A stretch of DNA of 64,000 bases from Dehalococcoidia bacterium (lineage in GTDB: Bacteria > Chloroflexota > Dehalococcoidia > DSTF01 > JACRBR01), in NCBI GenBank assembly GCA_021462855.1, contig JAJTXQ010000014.1, positions 338,182 through 402,181 on the forward strand, given 5' to 3'. The translations under genes and the position numbers were made by a program. Of this stretch, positions 25,836-33,892 are shown piece after piece (the stretch's first letter is position 1; each line of letters begins with the position of its first letter). Under the pieces are notes generated by a model, which was not told the DNA's origin, made no database searches, and was given only the letters and a program-made list of their open reading frames with translations.

Positions 25836-26543
25836 CTACACGCCGTCGAACATCGCCATGTCGTCGGAGATGATGCCGTCGACGCGCCACGACAGCAACT
25901 CGCGGGCGCGAGCCGCGTCGTTCACCGTCCACGCGTAGACCTCCAGCCCGGCCGCATGGAACCGCTCGACGAGCCGCGGCCGCAGCAGCGTGTGCCGGAT
26001 CGATGTGCCCGCGGGGCGCCGGTCGCCCGCCGCCGCACGCCGCAACAGCGGCTCGACCGCGCGTGGATCGCCGATCGAATAGAACAGCCGCATGCCGGCG
26101 CCGGCGGCCGCGATGCGGTCAAGCAGCTTCCAGCGCGGCGATGACACCTGCGTCCGCGGCATCATGGCATCGAGGTCGCGACAGAGGCCGACGACGGCGT
26201 CGGCCGCGCGCGGCGTGGCGGACTTGATGTCGAGGAAGAGTTCCGTCCGGAAGTTGATCTCGCGCAACAGGTCGCGCAGCGACAGTTCGCCGAGCGCGAA
26301 GCGCAGGTGCCAGCGGTCGAACAGCACCGGGAGCAGCGGCAGCTTGCGCTCGTGCCGCAGGACGAGCCGGCCGCGGCTGTGCCAGAAGTCGCACTCGATC
26401 GCGTCAACGCCGGCCTCGATCGCCTCTTCGAGCGAATGGAGATTGTTGCCGGCGCGGTGGGCGATCGCGTAGAAGCCGCGCCGCCCGCGGCCGTGAGTTG
26501 CGTCGCCCGTGCTAGGCCGCTCCGACGACGTTGACGAGCACAC
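25836..26543 (-). CDS. Glycerophosphodiester phosphodiesterase family protein
   Basis: 235 residues. The N-terminal GDPD motif is FYAIAHRAGNNLHSLEEAI (the HR...N pair), followed by GVDAIECDFWHSRGRLVLRHE with the metal-binding E-x-D and second His. A C-terminal GLEVYAWTVNDAARARELL and VDGIISDD complete the TIM barrel. Such enzymes cut glycerophosphodiesters into glycerol-3-phosphate and an alcohol. No signal peptide, so it is probably cytoplasmic. The start is GTG at 26543, the only start codon before the motif; it lies 32 bases inside the end of the upstream YjbQ gene. Confidence 0.88.
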   Translation of the reverse strand: MCSSTSSERPSTGDATHGRGRRGFYAIAHRAGNNLHSLEEAIEAGVDAIECDFWHSRGRLVLRHERKLPLLPVLFDRWHLRFALGELSLRDLLREINFRTELFLDIKSATPRAADAVVGLCRDLDAMMPRTQVSSPRWKLLDRIAAAGAGMRLFYSIGDPRAVEPLLRRAAAGDRRPAGTSIRHTLLRPRLVERFHAAGLEVYAWTVNDAARARELLSWRVDGIISDDMAMFDGV

Positions 26544-27018
26544 GGCGGAGCCGCGGGTGGTCGAGCTCGATGAGGAACACCCGCTGCCACGTGCCGAGCG
26601 CCAGCCGGCCGTCGATCACGGGGATCGTCTCGCTTGCCGAGAGAAACAGGTGCTGGCAATGGGCGTGGCCGTTCGCGCACTCGTCCTCGTTCATGTTGAC
26701 CGTGCGACGGGTGAAGTCGTTGTGCTCGTAGTAGGCGTTCGGCGGGGCGAACTGCCGCAGCGTGCGCGCGAGGTCGCGCAGCAGGAGCGGCTCGTTCTCG
26801 TTGATCTTGATGGCGGCCGTCGTGTGCTGCGAAAAGACCGTCACCTGGCCAAATTGCACGCGCGCCTCATCGACGATCCGCGTCAGGTCGTCCGTGATAT
26901 CGATGAACTCCGGCGCCGAGGCGGTCTCGTATTCCAGCGCCTCGCAGAACATCCTTGCGGCCGGCGTGTCGACGCGGGCCACGGACTCCCTCCGCGACTC
27001 GACCATGGTTGGCTTCAT
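26512..27018 (-). CDS. YjbQ/UPF0047 family protein
   Basis: 168 residues. It shows family blocks FSQHTTAAIKINENEPLLL and HCQHLFLSASETIPVIDGRL, then LGTWQRVFLIELDHPRLRRV. The conserved His and Asn/Glu residues form a metal or phosphate site. Some members complement thiamine-phosphate synthase mutants, but the natural role is uncertain. The typical family length is about 135-140; the first 25 residues here are extra, so a later start is possible, though MKPTM begins cleanly. Overlaps the GDPD gene downstream. Confidence 0.88.
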   Translation of the reverse strand: MKPTMVESRRESVARVDTPAARMFCEALEYETASAPEFIDITDDLTRIVDEARVQFGQVTVFSQHTTAAIKINENEPLLLRDLARTLRQFAPPNAYYEHNDFTRRTVNMNEDECANGHAHCQHLFLSASETIPVIDGRLALGTWQRVFLIELDHPRLRRVLVNVVGAA

Positions 27019-27110
27019 TGCACCGCCTTCGCAGTTTCCCGGCTCAAACTGCGGATATTCTCACGGACGGTCGGGCTAAACGCAATTCTGCGGCCGCATA
27101 ATGCGAAGCT

Positions 27111-27133
27111 GGCCTCGCCAATTCGGCGAGGCC
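27111..27133 (-). terminator. Hairpin after the cupredoxin gene, possible terminator
   Basis: GGCCTCGCC and GGCGAGGCC (27111-27119 and 27125-27133) form nine perfect pairs with a five-base loop. It lies 29 bases past the stop of the minus-strand cupredoxin gene. No T run follows on the minus strand, so termination is uncertain. Confidence 0.45.
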
Positions 27134-27161
27134 GCAACGCGCGCTGTTTGGATGCGCTGGA

Positions 27162-27665
27162 TTACTTAACGGTGAGCGTGCCGAACATCGTCGCGGGGTG
27201 GGCATCGCACTGGTAGTAGTACGACCCGGCGTCGAACTCCAGCTCGAGGACATCGGTCGCGGGACCGGGCTTGAGTTCCGTCGCGCCGACGAGGTCGGCG
27301 GTCGCGTCTGCGCCATCGAAGAACGCGAGGTTGTGCAGGATGCCGGGATCCTTGTTCTCGAACGTGAACTTGATCGTGCCGGCCGTCGCATCCAACTCGG
27401 TCACGTCGAACAGCGTGTTCAGGCCGACGATCGTGAACTCCTGCGCCTCACCGCCGCCATTGGACGGCGTCTCCGCCGGCGTTCCGGACGGCGTCTCCGC
27501 GGCCGTCGCGGTCGCGCCCGGCGTGCCCGACGCCGGGGTGAGCGGAGGCGTCAGCACGGGCGTCTGGTTTTCATCCGCCGGCTCGCCGCAAGCCATCGCG
27601 GCGAGCGCGAGCGCGCCGACCGCCAGCGCCGCCACGATGCGCGCCAGCATCGTCTGTGTCTTCAT
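27162..27665 (-). CDS. Cupredoxin-like copper lipoprotein
   Basis: 167 residues from the ATG at 27665-27663, which sits behind GGAGGAGGAG. A lipoprotein signal ends at Cys near residue 26 (LALAAMACGEP). A Thr/Pro/Ala/Gly linker of about 50 residues is followed by a cupredoxin fold of about 95 residues. Type-1 copper ligands are visible: His in GILHNLAFF and the cluster QCDAHPATM, giving Cys-x2-His-x3-Met. It is thus probably an exported, membrane-anchored electron carrier or copper binder. The frame is open upstream of this start but lacks the signal peptide layout. Confidence 0.88.
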   Translation of the reverse strand: MKTQTMLARIVAALAVGALALAAMACGEPADENQTPVLTPPLTPASGTPGATATAAETPSGTPAETPSNGGGEAQEFTIVGLNTLFDVTELDATAGTIKFTFENKDPGILHNLAFFDGADATADLVGATELKPGPATDVLELEFDAGSYYYQCDAHPATMFGTLTVK

Positions 27666-27776
27666 CGTCGCTCCTCCTCCGCGCGCGCCGTCCGCGTAAG
27701 CGCGCACGCCCATACCGATACCAACGATGCGCGGATGGCGGAAGGTGCCGAACGGCAGAACGTGCGGAAATGTGCG

Positions 27777-28169
27777 TCAGAGCGGCTGCCGGCCGGCGAA
27801 CCCGGCATCCACATCGTGCCAGAACGCGATGCGCTCCTCGCCGAGCTTCCAGCACAGGTAGACGACGCGCCCATCGCGCTCGCTCGGGAAGTCGAGCAGC
27901 CCTTCGTCGAGGTCCTTGAGCTCGATGCCCCACTCGTGGAAGCGCGCAAGCCGCTCGTTCAGTTCCTCGACCAGCGACTCGGCGCGGCGGCGCTTGGCGC
28001 CGAGCGTCGCTTCATCCTTCACGTGACCGTTCCCGGCAGACGCGCCGACGGCATGCCCGAGGTCGCCGCGCAGCGCATCGACCTGCGCCTTGCACGCCTG
28101 CATCGCGAGCAGTTCCTCTCGCGCGCGGGGGAGCAGCGCTTCGGCCTCATCGAGCGTGAAGAGCGTCAT
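27777..28169 (-). CDS. DUF2203 family protein
   Basis: 130 residues. It has the full DUF2203 pattern: FTLDEAEALLPRAREEL at the start, a helical middle, then GIELKDLDEGLLDFPSERDG, VYLCWKLGEERIAFWHDVDAGFAGRQPL. The C-terminal FWHDVDAGFAGRQ block is nearly invariant in the family. Function unknown. It is followed downstream by the cupredoxin gene and lies six bases after the TldD/PmbA-like gene on the same strand. Confidence 0.88.
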   Translation of the reverse strand: MTLFTLDEAEALLPRAREELLAMQACKAQVDALRGDLGHAVGASAGNGHVKDEATLGAKRRRAESLVEELNERLARFHEWGIELKDLDEGLLDFPSERDGRVVYLCWKLGEERIAFWHDVDAGFAGRQPL

Positions 28170-28175
28170 GCGGCG

Positions 28176-29525
28176 TCACATCTCGCTGACGCCTGTGAAG
28201 CTCCATTTGGCGAGCTTGAGCGCGGGCACGCGCCGCACGCCGCCGCCGATGTCGCCGAGGACGAGCATGTCGTCGCGCCCGACCATGTCGACGTGGTTCA
28301 GCGCGTCGACGTAGCCCTGCGTGAACCGCATGTCGCGCACCGGCCCCACCACCTGGCCGTCTTCGATGAGGAACGTGCCATCGCGCGTCATGCCCGTCGT
28401 CACGACGTTCAGCGGGTGCACCGTGCGGGTGTACCAGAAGCGGCTCACCCACAGCCCGCGCCTCGTGGATCGAATCATCGCCTCGCGCGAGGCGTCGCCC
28501 GGCGCCATGAACATGTGCAGCGGCAGCGCGCCGATCGTCGTGCCGGCGGGCAGCGCGTGGCCGGTGGAGCGCGCATCGCCACCCTGCCGCCCGGCCAGGT
28601 ACGTGTCCCACACGACGCCCTTCGCAACGCCGCCTTCGATGAAGTCGACGCGCTGCTTCGGCACGCCCTCGTAATCGAACGGCGACGGGATGCCGTCGGT
28701 CGAGAGGCCGTCGTCCCAGATGCTGATCTTCTCGTCCATCACCCGCTCGCCGATGCGCCCGGCCATGAAGCTGCGCTTTTCCATGAACGCGAGCGCCCCG
28801 AACGACAGGTACGAGAAGAAGTCGAGCAGGTCGACGACGGCGTACGGCTCGAGGATCACCTCGTACTCGCCGGGCTCGACGGTCACCGGGTTCACGCCGC
28901 GGAGCGCGCGGTCGACGGCCTCCTGCCCGATCGCATCGCCGTCGATATCGGCGGCATCCTTGCTGACGCGCGCCGCATACCCGCTCGACGTTTCGGACAT
29001 GATGACGGTGTTGACATCGGCCTGCGTTTCGGTGTGGTAGGCGAACACGCCAAGCGAGTTCGCGAGCGCGATCTCCTGCACGGACGTGTGGTAGGCTCCG
29101 GCCGCCGTGAGCGCCGCCCGCGACGACGCATCGCAGATCTGCGCGACGACGGCCGCGCGCTCCTCGGGCCCGCAGCGCGCCGTGCGCTCGACGTACGCCT
29201 CGGCGCGCTGCACGGGCGCCGGCCGCGGCAACGAACGGAAGTCCTCGTTCTCGCGCTGGTGCTCGGCGATCTCAAACGCGCGCGCAGCGACGTTCGCCAG
29301 CGCCTCCGGCGACAGCTCATTCGTCGATGCGATGCCGATCTTGCGGCCGATCACCGAGCGCACGCGCACGTCCACATCGGTCAGCTCGACGTTCTGGTGG
29401 ATGTAGTTGTTGGCGAACCGCGTGAGCGCGGAGTTGTGCCAGAAGACCTCGACCTCGGTCTGGTCGGCGCGGCTGGCGCCGATCACCGTATCAGCGATGC
29501 GCCGGACCTCCTGCTCGCCGAGCAT
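28176..29525 (-). CDS. TldD/PmbA family protein without the metalloprotease motif
   Basis: 449 residues, the family's usual length. Recognisable blocks include VGRK-like VIGRKIGIAST, EPGEYEVILEP, the long GDARSTGHALPAGT region and GLWVSRFWYTRTVHPLNVVTTGMTRDGTFLIEDG near the C-terminus. TldD carries HExxxH; I find no HExxH or HExxxH anywhere here, so it resembles the non-catalytic PmbA/TldE partner. No TldD gene is adjacent. TldD/TldE complexes degrade or mature small peptides. Start ATG at 29525 (MLGEQEVRRIAD). Confidence 0.85.
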   Translation of the reverse strand: MLGEQEVRRIADTVIGASRADQTEVEVFWHNSALTRFANNYIHQNVELTDVDVRVRSVIGRKIGIASTNELSPEALANVAARAFEIAEHQRENEDFRSLPRPAPVQRAEAYVERTARCGPEERAAVVAQICDASSRAALTAAGAYHTSVQEIALANSLGVFAYHTETQADVNTVIMSETSSGYAARVSKDAADIDGDAIGQEAVDRALRGVNPVTVEPGEYEVILEPYAVVDLLDFFSYLSFGALAFMEKRSFMAGRIGERVMDEKISIWDDGLSTDGIPSPFDYEGVPKQRVDFIEGGVAKGVVWDTYLAGRQGGDARSTGHALPAGTTIGALPLHMFMAPGDASREAMIRSTRRGLWVSRFWYTRTVHPLNVVTTGMTRDGTFLIEDGQVVGPVRDMRFTQGYVDALNHVDMVGRDDMLVLGDIGGGVRRVPALKLAKWSFTGVSEM

Positions 29526-29591
29526 GCAGCCTCCCCGCCGCGCCGCTTCGCGCGACGCCGCACTATACGATCGCCGCGCGGCGGGCGCACC

Positions 29592-30281
29592 TCAACCGGC
29601 GCGCGCCCACGTCAGGCAGCGGATGTCGGCCGCGCCGGCGTCGCGGAGGGCGCCGGCCGCCGCGTCGAGCGTGGCGCCGGTTGTCGCGACGTCGTCGACG
29701 AGCAGGATGCGCAGGCCGGCGACGGGCGGCCGCGCGGTGAACGCACCGGCGACGATCGCCCGGCGCTCCTCGCGGCGCATCGTCTTCGCAAGCGGCGCCG
29801 TCGCCCGCACGCGGACGAGCGCGCGGCGCAGGTACGGGACGCCGAGTTCCCGCGCCAGGAGACGCGCCAGCTCGGCCGACTGGTTGTAGCCGCGCGAGCG
29901 CGCCCGCCCGCGATGCAACGGCACGGCGATCACGGCGTCGCAGTCGCCCGGCGCGAGCGGCGCGAGCAGCCGCGCCATCGGCTCGGCGAGCGACGTAAGC
30001 CCCTCGTACTTGAGCTCGATCGCCAGGCGCCGTGCTCCACCCTCCATCACGTACCCCGAGCGGAGCGACGAGAACGCCGGCGGCGCGCCGAGGCAGTGGC
30101 GGCATGTCCCGCCGGACGGCCATGGCGTCCAGCACCCCGGGCAGCGCTCGCCAGCGGGCCGCGGCAGCGACGCGGCGCACGCGCCGCAAAGCAACGCGCC
30201 GTGTTGCCCGCACAGCGCACAGCGGGGCGGGAAGAGCAGGTCCAGGGCCGCCCGCGAGACGCGGTCGATCAACTGCGGCAT
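29592..30281 (-). CDS. ComF family phosphoribosyltransferase-like protein
   Basis: 229 residues. Four CxxC knuckles lie in the first 65 residues (RCALCG, LLCGAC, RCPGC, TCRHC), the zinc-binding part of ComF. The C-terminal half is a type I phosphoribosyltransferase fold with VPLHRGRARSRGYNQSAELA and the PRPP loop ILLVDDVATTGATL at about residues 190-203. ComF proteins take part in DNA uptake in competent bacteria; here no other com genes are near. Divergent from moaD, sharing an 80-base intergenic region. Confidence 0.92.
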   Translation of the reverse strand: MPQLIDRVSRAALDLLFPPRCALCGQHGALLCGACAASLPRPAGERCPGCWTPWPSGGTCRHCLGAPPAFSSLRSGYVMEGGARRLAIELKYEGLTSLAEPMARLLAPLAPGDCDAVIAVPLHRGRARSRGYNQSAELARLLARELGVPYLRRALVRVRATAPLAKTMRREERRAIVAGAFTARPPVAGLRILLVDDVATTGATLDAAAGALRDAGAADIRCLTWARAG

Positions 30282-30360
30282 CGGCGCGAGTATACGCGCG
30301 CGTCATGCTCGGGCGAACCGCGCTCGGCGGCTACAATGTCAACATGAGCCGGGACGACCG

Positions 30361-30612
30361 ATGCCAAGCGTGAGCGTGCGCCTCTTCGCGAGCCTGCGAG
30401 AGAAGGTCGGCGAGCGCCAGGTCGATGTCGAGGTGCCGGAGGGCGCCGACGTCCGCGCGCTGTACCGGGCGCTGGCCGAGCGCTACCCGCAGGTCCGCCC
30501 GTACCTGGAGACGGCCGTGTGCGCCGTTGACGAGGAGTACGTGACGGCGGCGCACATCCTGCGCGATGGCGACCGCGTGGCGCTCATCCCGCCGGTAAGT
30601 GGAGGCTGCTGA
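30361..30612 (+). CDS. moaD: Molybdopterin synthase small subunit MoaD, with residue after Gly-Gly
   Basis: 83 residues. The ubiquitin-like fold shows VSVRLFASLREKVGERQVDVEV near the start and DGDRVALIPPVSGGC at the end. MoaD normally ends in Gly-Gly, whose carboxylate is turned into a thiocarboxylate. Here a Cys codon (TGC) follows the Gly-Gly before the stop, so the mature end would need trimming. The stop overlaps the moaE ATG (TGATG). A -10-like TACAAT lies at 30332-30337. Supplies sulfur to MoaE for molybdopterin synthesis. Confidence 0.92.
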   Translation: MPSVSVRLFASLREKVGERQVDVEVPEGADVRALYRALAERYPQVRPYLETAVCAVDEEYVTAAHILRDGDRVALIPPVSGGC

Positions 30613-31040
30613 TGTTCGAGATCACTGACCAGCCGCTGGACCCGGCGCCGCTCGTCGAAGCCGTGCACCGCGACGACGCCGGCGCCATCGCGCTGTTCTA
30701 CGGCATCGTCCGGAACGAGAACCTCGGCCGGCGCGTGCAGTACCTGGAGTACGACGCCTATCCCGAAATGGCGATGAAGAAGATGCGCGAGGTCGCCGAC
30801 GAGGTGCGCGCGAAGTTCCCGGTGCTCGAGATCGGCATCGTCCACCGCGTCGGAAGGCTCGAGATCGGCGAAACGAGCCTGCTCGTCGCCGTGTCGAGCG
30901 GGCACCGGGGCGAGTCGTTCGAGGCGTGCCACTATGCCGTCGACCGCATCAAGCAGATCGTGCCCGTATGGAAGAAGGAAGTGTGGGAGGACGGCTCGGA
31001 GTGGATCGAGGGCCACACGCCGGAGGTGCCGGCACGCTGA
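30612..31040 (+). CDS. moaE: Molybdopterin synthase catalytic subunit MoaE
   Basis: 142 residues, standard for MoaE. Conserved blocks: GAIALFYGIVRN, VQYLEYDAYPEMA, IGIVHRVGRLEIGETSLLVAVSSGHR, and ACHYAVDRIKQIVPVWKKEVWEDGSEWIEG, which carries the active-site lysines. It accepts sulfur from MoaD to convert precursor Z into molybdopterin. The ATG at 30612 overlaps the moaD stop, so both subunits are translated together. With tupABC and the MogA/MoaB gene it supports a W/Mo-pterin physiology. Confidence 0.95.
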   Translation: MFEITDQPLDPAPLVEAVHRDDAGAIALFYGIVRNENLGRRVQYLEYDAYPEMAMKKMREVADEVRAKFPVLEIGIVHRVGRLEIGETSLLVAVSSGHRGESFEACHYAVDRIKQIVPVWKKEVWEDGSEWIEGHTPEVPAR

Positions 31041-31067
31041 TGTCGCGTGATCAGCGCGGGACACACG

Positions 31068-31098
31068 AACGCCCGCCGGGGTGTGATCGGCGGGCGTT
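31068..31098. terminator. Hairpin between convergent moaE and zinc-ribbon genes
   Basis: AACGCCCGCCG (31068-31078) pairs with CGGCGGGCGTT (31088-31098), 11 perfect pairs around a nine-base loop. It lies between moaE (plus) and the zinc-ribbon gene (minus), so it may terminate both. The T runs are short on each strand. Confidence 0.6.
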
Positions 31099-31120
31099 AG
31101 CGTTACGTCCGAGCGGCGGG

Positions 31121-31411
31121 TCAGCTGGCGATCGACGCGCGGTCCTGGTCGAAGCAGTTGCTGCAGAGCACCGGGCGGTCCAGCCGCGGCACAAAGGGGA
31201 CCGTCGCCTCCCCGCCGCACTGGGCGCACGTGACGGTCGTCATCGCACGTCCGCCGGTGGTGCGATCGCGCCGGCGGTTGGCCCGGCAGCCGGGGCAGCG
31301 CTGGGGTTCATTGAGCAATCCCTTCTCGAGATAGAACCCTTGTTCGCCCGACGTGAAGACGAACGTCCCCGTGCAATCACGGCAGGTCAATGACTTATCT
31401 TCAAAGACCAC
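31121..31411 (-). CDS. Two-zinc-ribbon protein
   Basis: 96 residues from the GTG at 31411-31409, which is preceded by GGAGGGAG. It begins VVFEDKSLTCRDCTGTFVFT, the usual start of a widespread bacterial zinc-ribbon family. Four knuckles are visible: CRDC and CPGC (first ribbon), CAQC and CSNC (second ribbon). The region between contains several Arg residues (RANRRRDR). Such proteins are thought to bind nucleic acid or partner proteins; no specific role is known to me. The frame is open for 31 more codons upstream, without the ribosome-binding site. Confidence 0.85.
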   Translation of the reverse strand: MVFEDKSLTCRDCTGTFVFTSGEQGFYLEKGLLNEPQRCPGCRANRRRDRTTGGRAMTTVTCAQCGGEATVPFVPRLDRPVLCSNCFDQDRASIAS

Positions 31412-31540
31412 CTTGCTCCCTCCTTGAGACAGGTTGTGACATGCCGGCGCGCAGGCTGGCGCGGCACGGCGCAGAGCATAGGCCTCATGCGTCGTTTCAG
31501 TCAAGCAATTCGCTCGCCAAAGTCATCTTCTCTGCTCGGG

Positions 31541-32083
31541 ATGTCAATCGTGCCTGAGCAACTGTTCACGCCGGTCCATTGCCAGCGCTGCGGACAGTTG
31601 CTGGAGGAACGGTATATCGATGCCGAGCGCCGGCGGCGGTTCCAGTGCGTGAACTGCGACTTCATCCACTACATGAACCCGCGCGTCGTCGCGGCGATCA
31701 TCGTCTGGCGCGGTCGCAGCGTCCTGCTGCAGCAGCGCGCGAACGAGCCGCGCGCCGGCTACTGGACATTCCCGGGCGGCTTCCTTGAGATGGGTGAGCT
31801 GCCCGCCCACGGCGCCGCGCGCGAAACGCTCGAGGAGGTGGGGCTCGCCGTCGAACCGGCGGCGCTCGTCGGCGTCTACGGCCGGGCGGACATCGGCATC
31901 GTGCTCGTCGCCTACTCCGGCGAGTCGCCCGCTGGCGAAGCGTACGTCGCCGATCCAGAATCGTTGCAGGTGCGCTGGTTCGACATCGACAACATCCCGT
32001 GGCAGGAGCTGGCGTTCGAGACGTCGGAGGCGGCGCTGCGCGACTGGATCGCGCGCCGGCAGTTCGCGGAGGGGGCGAAATGA
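31541..32083 (+). CDS. Nudix hydrolase with N-terminal zinc ribbon
   Basis: 180 residues from the ATG at 31541. A zinc ribbon (HCQRCG and QCVNCD, about residues 12-40) is followed by a Nudix domain. The Nudix box GGFLEMGELPAHGAARETLEEVG fits G-x5-E-x7-RE-x2-EE-x-G at about residues 86-108. The layout resembles NudC/YjaD- and ADP-ribose-type hydrolases that cut nucleoside diphosphates linked to another moiety; the substrate cannot be read from sequence. An in-frame GTG at 31550 is an alternative start. Its stop overlaps the next ATG. Confidence 0.88.
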   Translation: MSIVPEQLFTPVHCQRCGQLLEERYIDAERRRRFQCVNCDFIHYMNPRVVAAIIVWRGRSVLLQQRANEPRAGYWTFPGGFLEMGELPAHGAARETLEEVGLAVEPAALVGVYGRADIGIVLVAYSGESPAGEAYVADPESLQVRWFDIDNIPWQELAFETSEAALRDWIARRQFAEGAK

Positions 32084-32610
32084 TCCGCTCGATCGAGGCA
32101 TTCTTCTCGTACTTCGATGCCGTGCACCGGCGCGCGCGGCGCGACATCGCCGCGCTCCCGCCCGAGGCCGACGGATGGGCGCCGTCCACCGGCGCCGGCG
32201 AGGGCGCGTGGAGCATCAACACGCTTGTCGGGCACATGGCGGTGGCGCGGCTCTACTTCGCGAGCGCGTACCTCGGCCGTGGCTGGATCAGCCCGCCGAT
32301 GCCCGACGTCTCCCGGCGGGACGGCTGGCTGCCGGCGCTCGACGAAAGCGCCCGCGCGCTGCACGCGCTGCTCGACGGCACACCCGGCGCCTGGCTCGGC
32401 CGCAAGGTGACGATGATCGACACCGACGGCCAGCTCTCCGGCTGGCGCATCCTGATGATGATGATGGAGCACGACATCCATCACCGCAGCCAGGTCGACA
32501 CGTACGCAGGCATCAACGGCTGGGCCGTGCCCGACATCTACGGCCGCAGCGCGGAGAGCGTCGGCCTGCTGCAAGCGGAGCAGCGCGCCCGGCACGCGGG
32601 CGGCGCGTAG
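32080..32610 (+). CDS. DinB-family four-helix protein
   Basis: 176 residues. The metal site expected of DinB/YfiT proteins is visible: His in [14 protein letters not shown] (about residues 46-59) and the later pair in [12 protein letters not shown] (about 127-138). Members are mostly thiol- or metal-dependent transferases and stress proteins; the substrate is unknown here. The ATG overlaps the Nudix stop (ATGA), and trmD starts seven bases after its own stop, so Nudix-DinB-trmD look like one operon. Confidence 0.85.
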   Translation: MIRSIEAFFSYFDAVHRRARRDIAALPPEADGWAPSTGAGEGAWSINTLVGHMAVARLYFASAYLGRGWISPPMPDVSRRDGWLPALDESARALHALLDGTPGAWLGRKVTMIDTDGQLSGWRILMMMMEHDIHHRSQVDTYAGINGWAVPDIYGRSAESVGLLQAEQRARHAGGA

Positions 32611-32617
32611 CGCGGCG

Positions 32618-33715
32618 ATGCGCATCGACATCGTCACGCTGTTCCCGGAGATGTTCGCAGGCGCGCTCGACGCCAGCATCATCGGGCGGGCGCGCACGAG
32701 CGGCGCGCTGACGATCGCGCTGCACAACCCGCGCGACTACACGCGCGACCGCCACCGCGTCGTCGACGACTACCCCTTCGGCGGCGGGCCCGGCATGGTG
32801 ATGAAGCCCGAGCCGATCTTTGAGTGCGTCGATGCGGTGCGTGCCATGGCGGAGCCCGCGGGTCGCGTCGTGCTGCTGACGCCGCAGGGGCGCACGCTGG
32901 ACCACGGCGTCGTCGCCGAGCTCGCGGACGCGGAACGATTGATCATCATCTGCGGCCACTACGAGGGCGTCGACGAGCGTGTGCGCGAGCATCTCGCCGA
33001 CGACGAGATCAGCATCGGCGACTACGTGCTGTCCGGCGGCGAGCCGGCGGCGATCGTCGTAGTCGACGCAGTCGCGCGGCATCAGCCGGGCGTCCTCGGC
33101 TCGCAGGAGTCGCTGGCGGAGGAGTCGCACGCCGCCGGCTTGCTCGAATACCCGCAGTACACGCGCCCGGCCGCGTACCGGGGCATGGCGGTGCCGGAGC
33201 CGCTCCTCTCGGGCCACCACGCGCGGATTGCCCGCTGGCGGCGGCGCCAGAGCATCGAGCGGACAGCGCGACGCCGGCCGGACATGATCGCGCGCGCGTC
33301 ACTGACGGCGGCCGAACAGCGCCTCGCCGCGGCGGCCGCGCCCGGCGCGCCGCCGGACGACCGCGCCCACCTCGCACGCGTCGCGCTGCCCGTCCATGAC
33401 ATCGACGCCGCGACGGTGTACTACGCCGCGCTGCTCGGGGATGCGGGCGAGCGCGTCGCGCCCGGCGAGCACGCGTTCCGCTGCGGCGGCGCCACGCTCG
33501 CCTGCGTCGCGACCGACGGCGACGCACGCCGCCCGGCCGAGGTGTGCTTCGCCGTGCCGGACCTGCGCGCGGCGCACGAGCGCGCGAAGGCCGCCGGAAG
33601 CGCATGGGTCGAGGGGCGGCCGCGCCGGCGCGCCAACGGCGAGCGCGCATTCGGCCTCCGCGACCCTTCCGGCAACCGGCTCTGCTTCATCGATGAGGCA
33701 ACGCTGGCGCCTTGA
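32618..33715 (+). CDS. trmD: tRNA (guanine37-N1)-methyltransferase TrmD fused to a VOC domain
   Basis: 365 residues, about 120 longer than ordinary TrmD. Residues 1 to about 245 are a complete Trm[31 protein letters not shown], the knot loop [25 protein letters not shown] and YPQYTRPA. Residues about 252-362 form a VOC/glyoxalase-like domain: [20 protein letters not shown] at its start and [15 protein letters not shown] at its end. No stop or frameshift separates the parts. TrmD methylates G37 of tRNAs to prevent frameshifting; the role of the VOC part is unknown. The promoter of the thi operon overlaps its stop. Confidence 0.92.
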   Translation: MRIDIVTLFPEMFAGALDASIIGRARTSGALTIALHNPRDYTRDRHRVVDDYPFGGGPGMVMKPEPIFECVDAVRAMAEPAGRVVLLTPQGRTLDHGVVAELADAERLIIICGHYEGVDERVREHLADDEISIGDYVLSGGEPAAIVVVDAVARHQPGVLGSQESLAEESHAAGLLEYPQYTRPAAYRGMAVPEPLLSGHHARIARWRRRQSIERTARRRPDMIARASLTAAEQRLAAAAAPGAPPDDRAHLARVALPVHDIDAATVYYAALLGDAGERVAPGEHAFRCGGATLACVATDGDARRPAEVCFAVPDLRAAHERAKAAGSAWVEGRPRRRANGERAFGLRDPSGNRLCFIDEATLAP

Positions 33716-33740
33716 CGCGCCTCGCGGGCGCCCGTAGGCT
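33712..33740 (+). promoter_or_regulatory. Promoter of the thiamine operon
   Basis: TTGACG (33712-33717), overlapping the trmD stop codon, and TAGGCT (33735-33740) are separated by 17 bases. Transcription would begin around 33747, just before the TPP riboswitch. Motif match supported by position. Confidence 0.55.
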
Positions 33741-33761
33741 GACAGTGAATCGAAGGACGTT

Positions 33762-33849
33762 CTGCGGGAGCTGGGAGAAGCCCGGCTGAGAGGGCCGCCG
33801 GCGATGCGGTCGACCGCCGAACCTGACCGGGTAATGCCGGCGCAGGGAG
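33762..33849 (+). promoter_or_regulatory. TPP riboswitch (THI element)
   Basis: The conserved core is present: GCTGAGAGGG (33785-33794), then GAACCTGACCGGGTAATGCC (33819-33838) and GGCGCAGGGA. CTGCG (33762-33766) pairs with CGCAG (33841-33845) to form the closing P1 stem. It lies upstream of thiD and ends directly before a terminator hairpin. On binding thiamine pyrophosphate it should shut off the thi operon. Confidence 0.95.
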
Positions 33850-33862
33850 TGGACAGCGACAT

Positions 33863-33891
33863 GCGCCTCCGGCACCCGGGAGGCGCGTTTT
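33863..33891 (+). terminator. Riboswitch terminator that also hides the thiD ribosome-binding site
   Basis: GCGCCTCC (33863-33870) pairs with GGAGGCGC (33879-33886), followed by GTTTT up to 33891. The thiD ATG begins at 33893, two bases later, and its only Shine-Dalgarno sequence, GGGAGG (33878-33883), is the 3' arm of this stem. The hairpin can therefore block both transcription and translation. Confidence 0.8.
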
Positions 33892-33892
33892 C

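Noticed and set aside
27198-30347. Long open frame on the plus strand opposite the cupredoxin-to-ComF genes
   Set aside because: It runs across several real minus-strand genes and their gaps, and has no recognisable motif.
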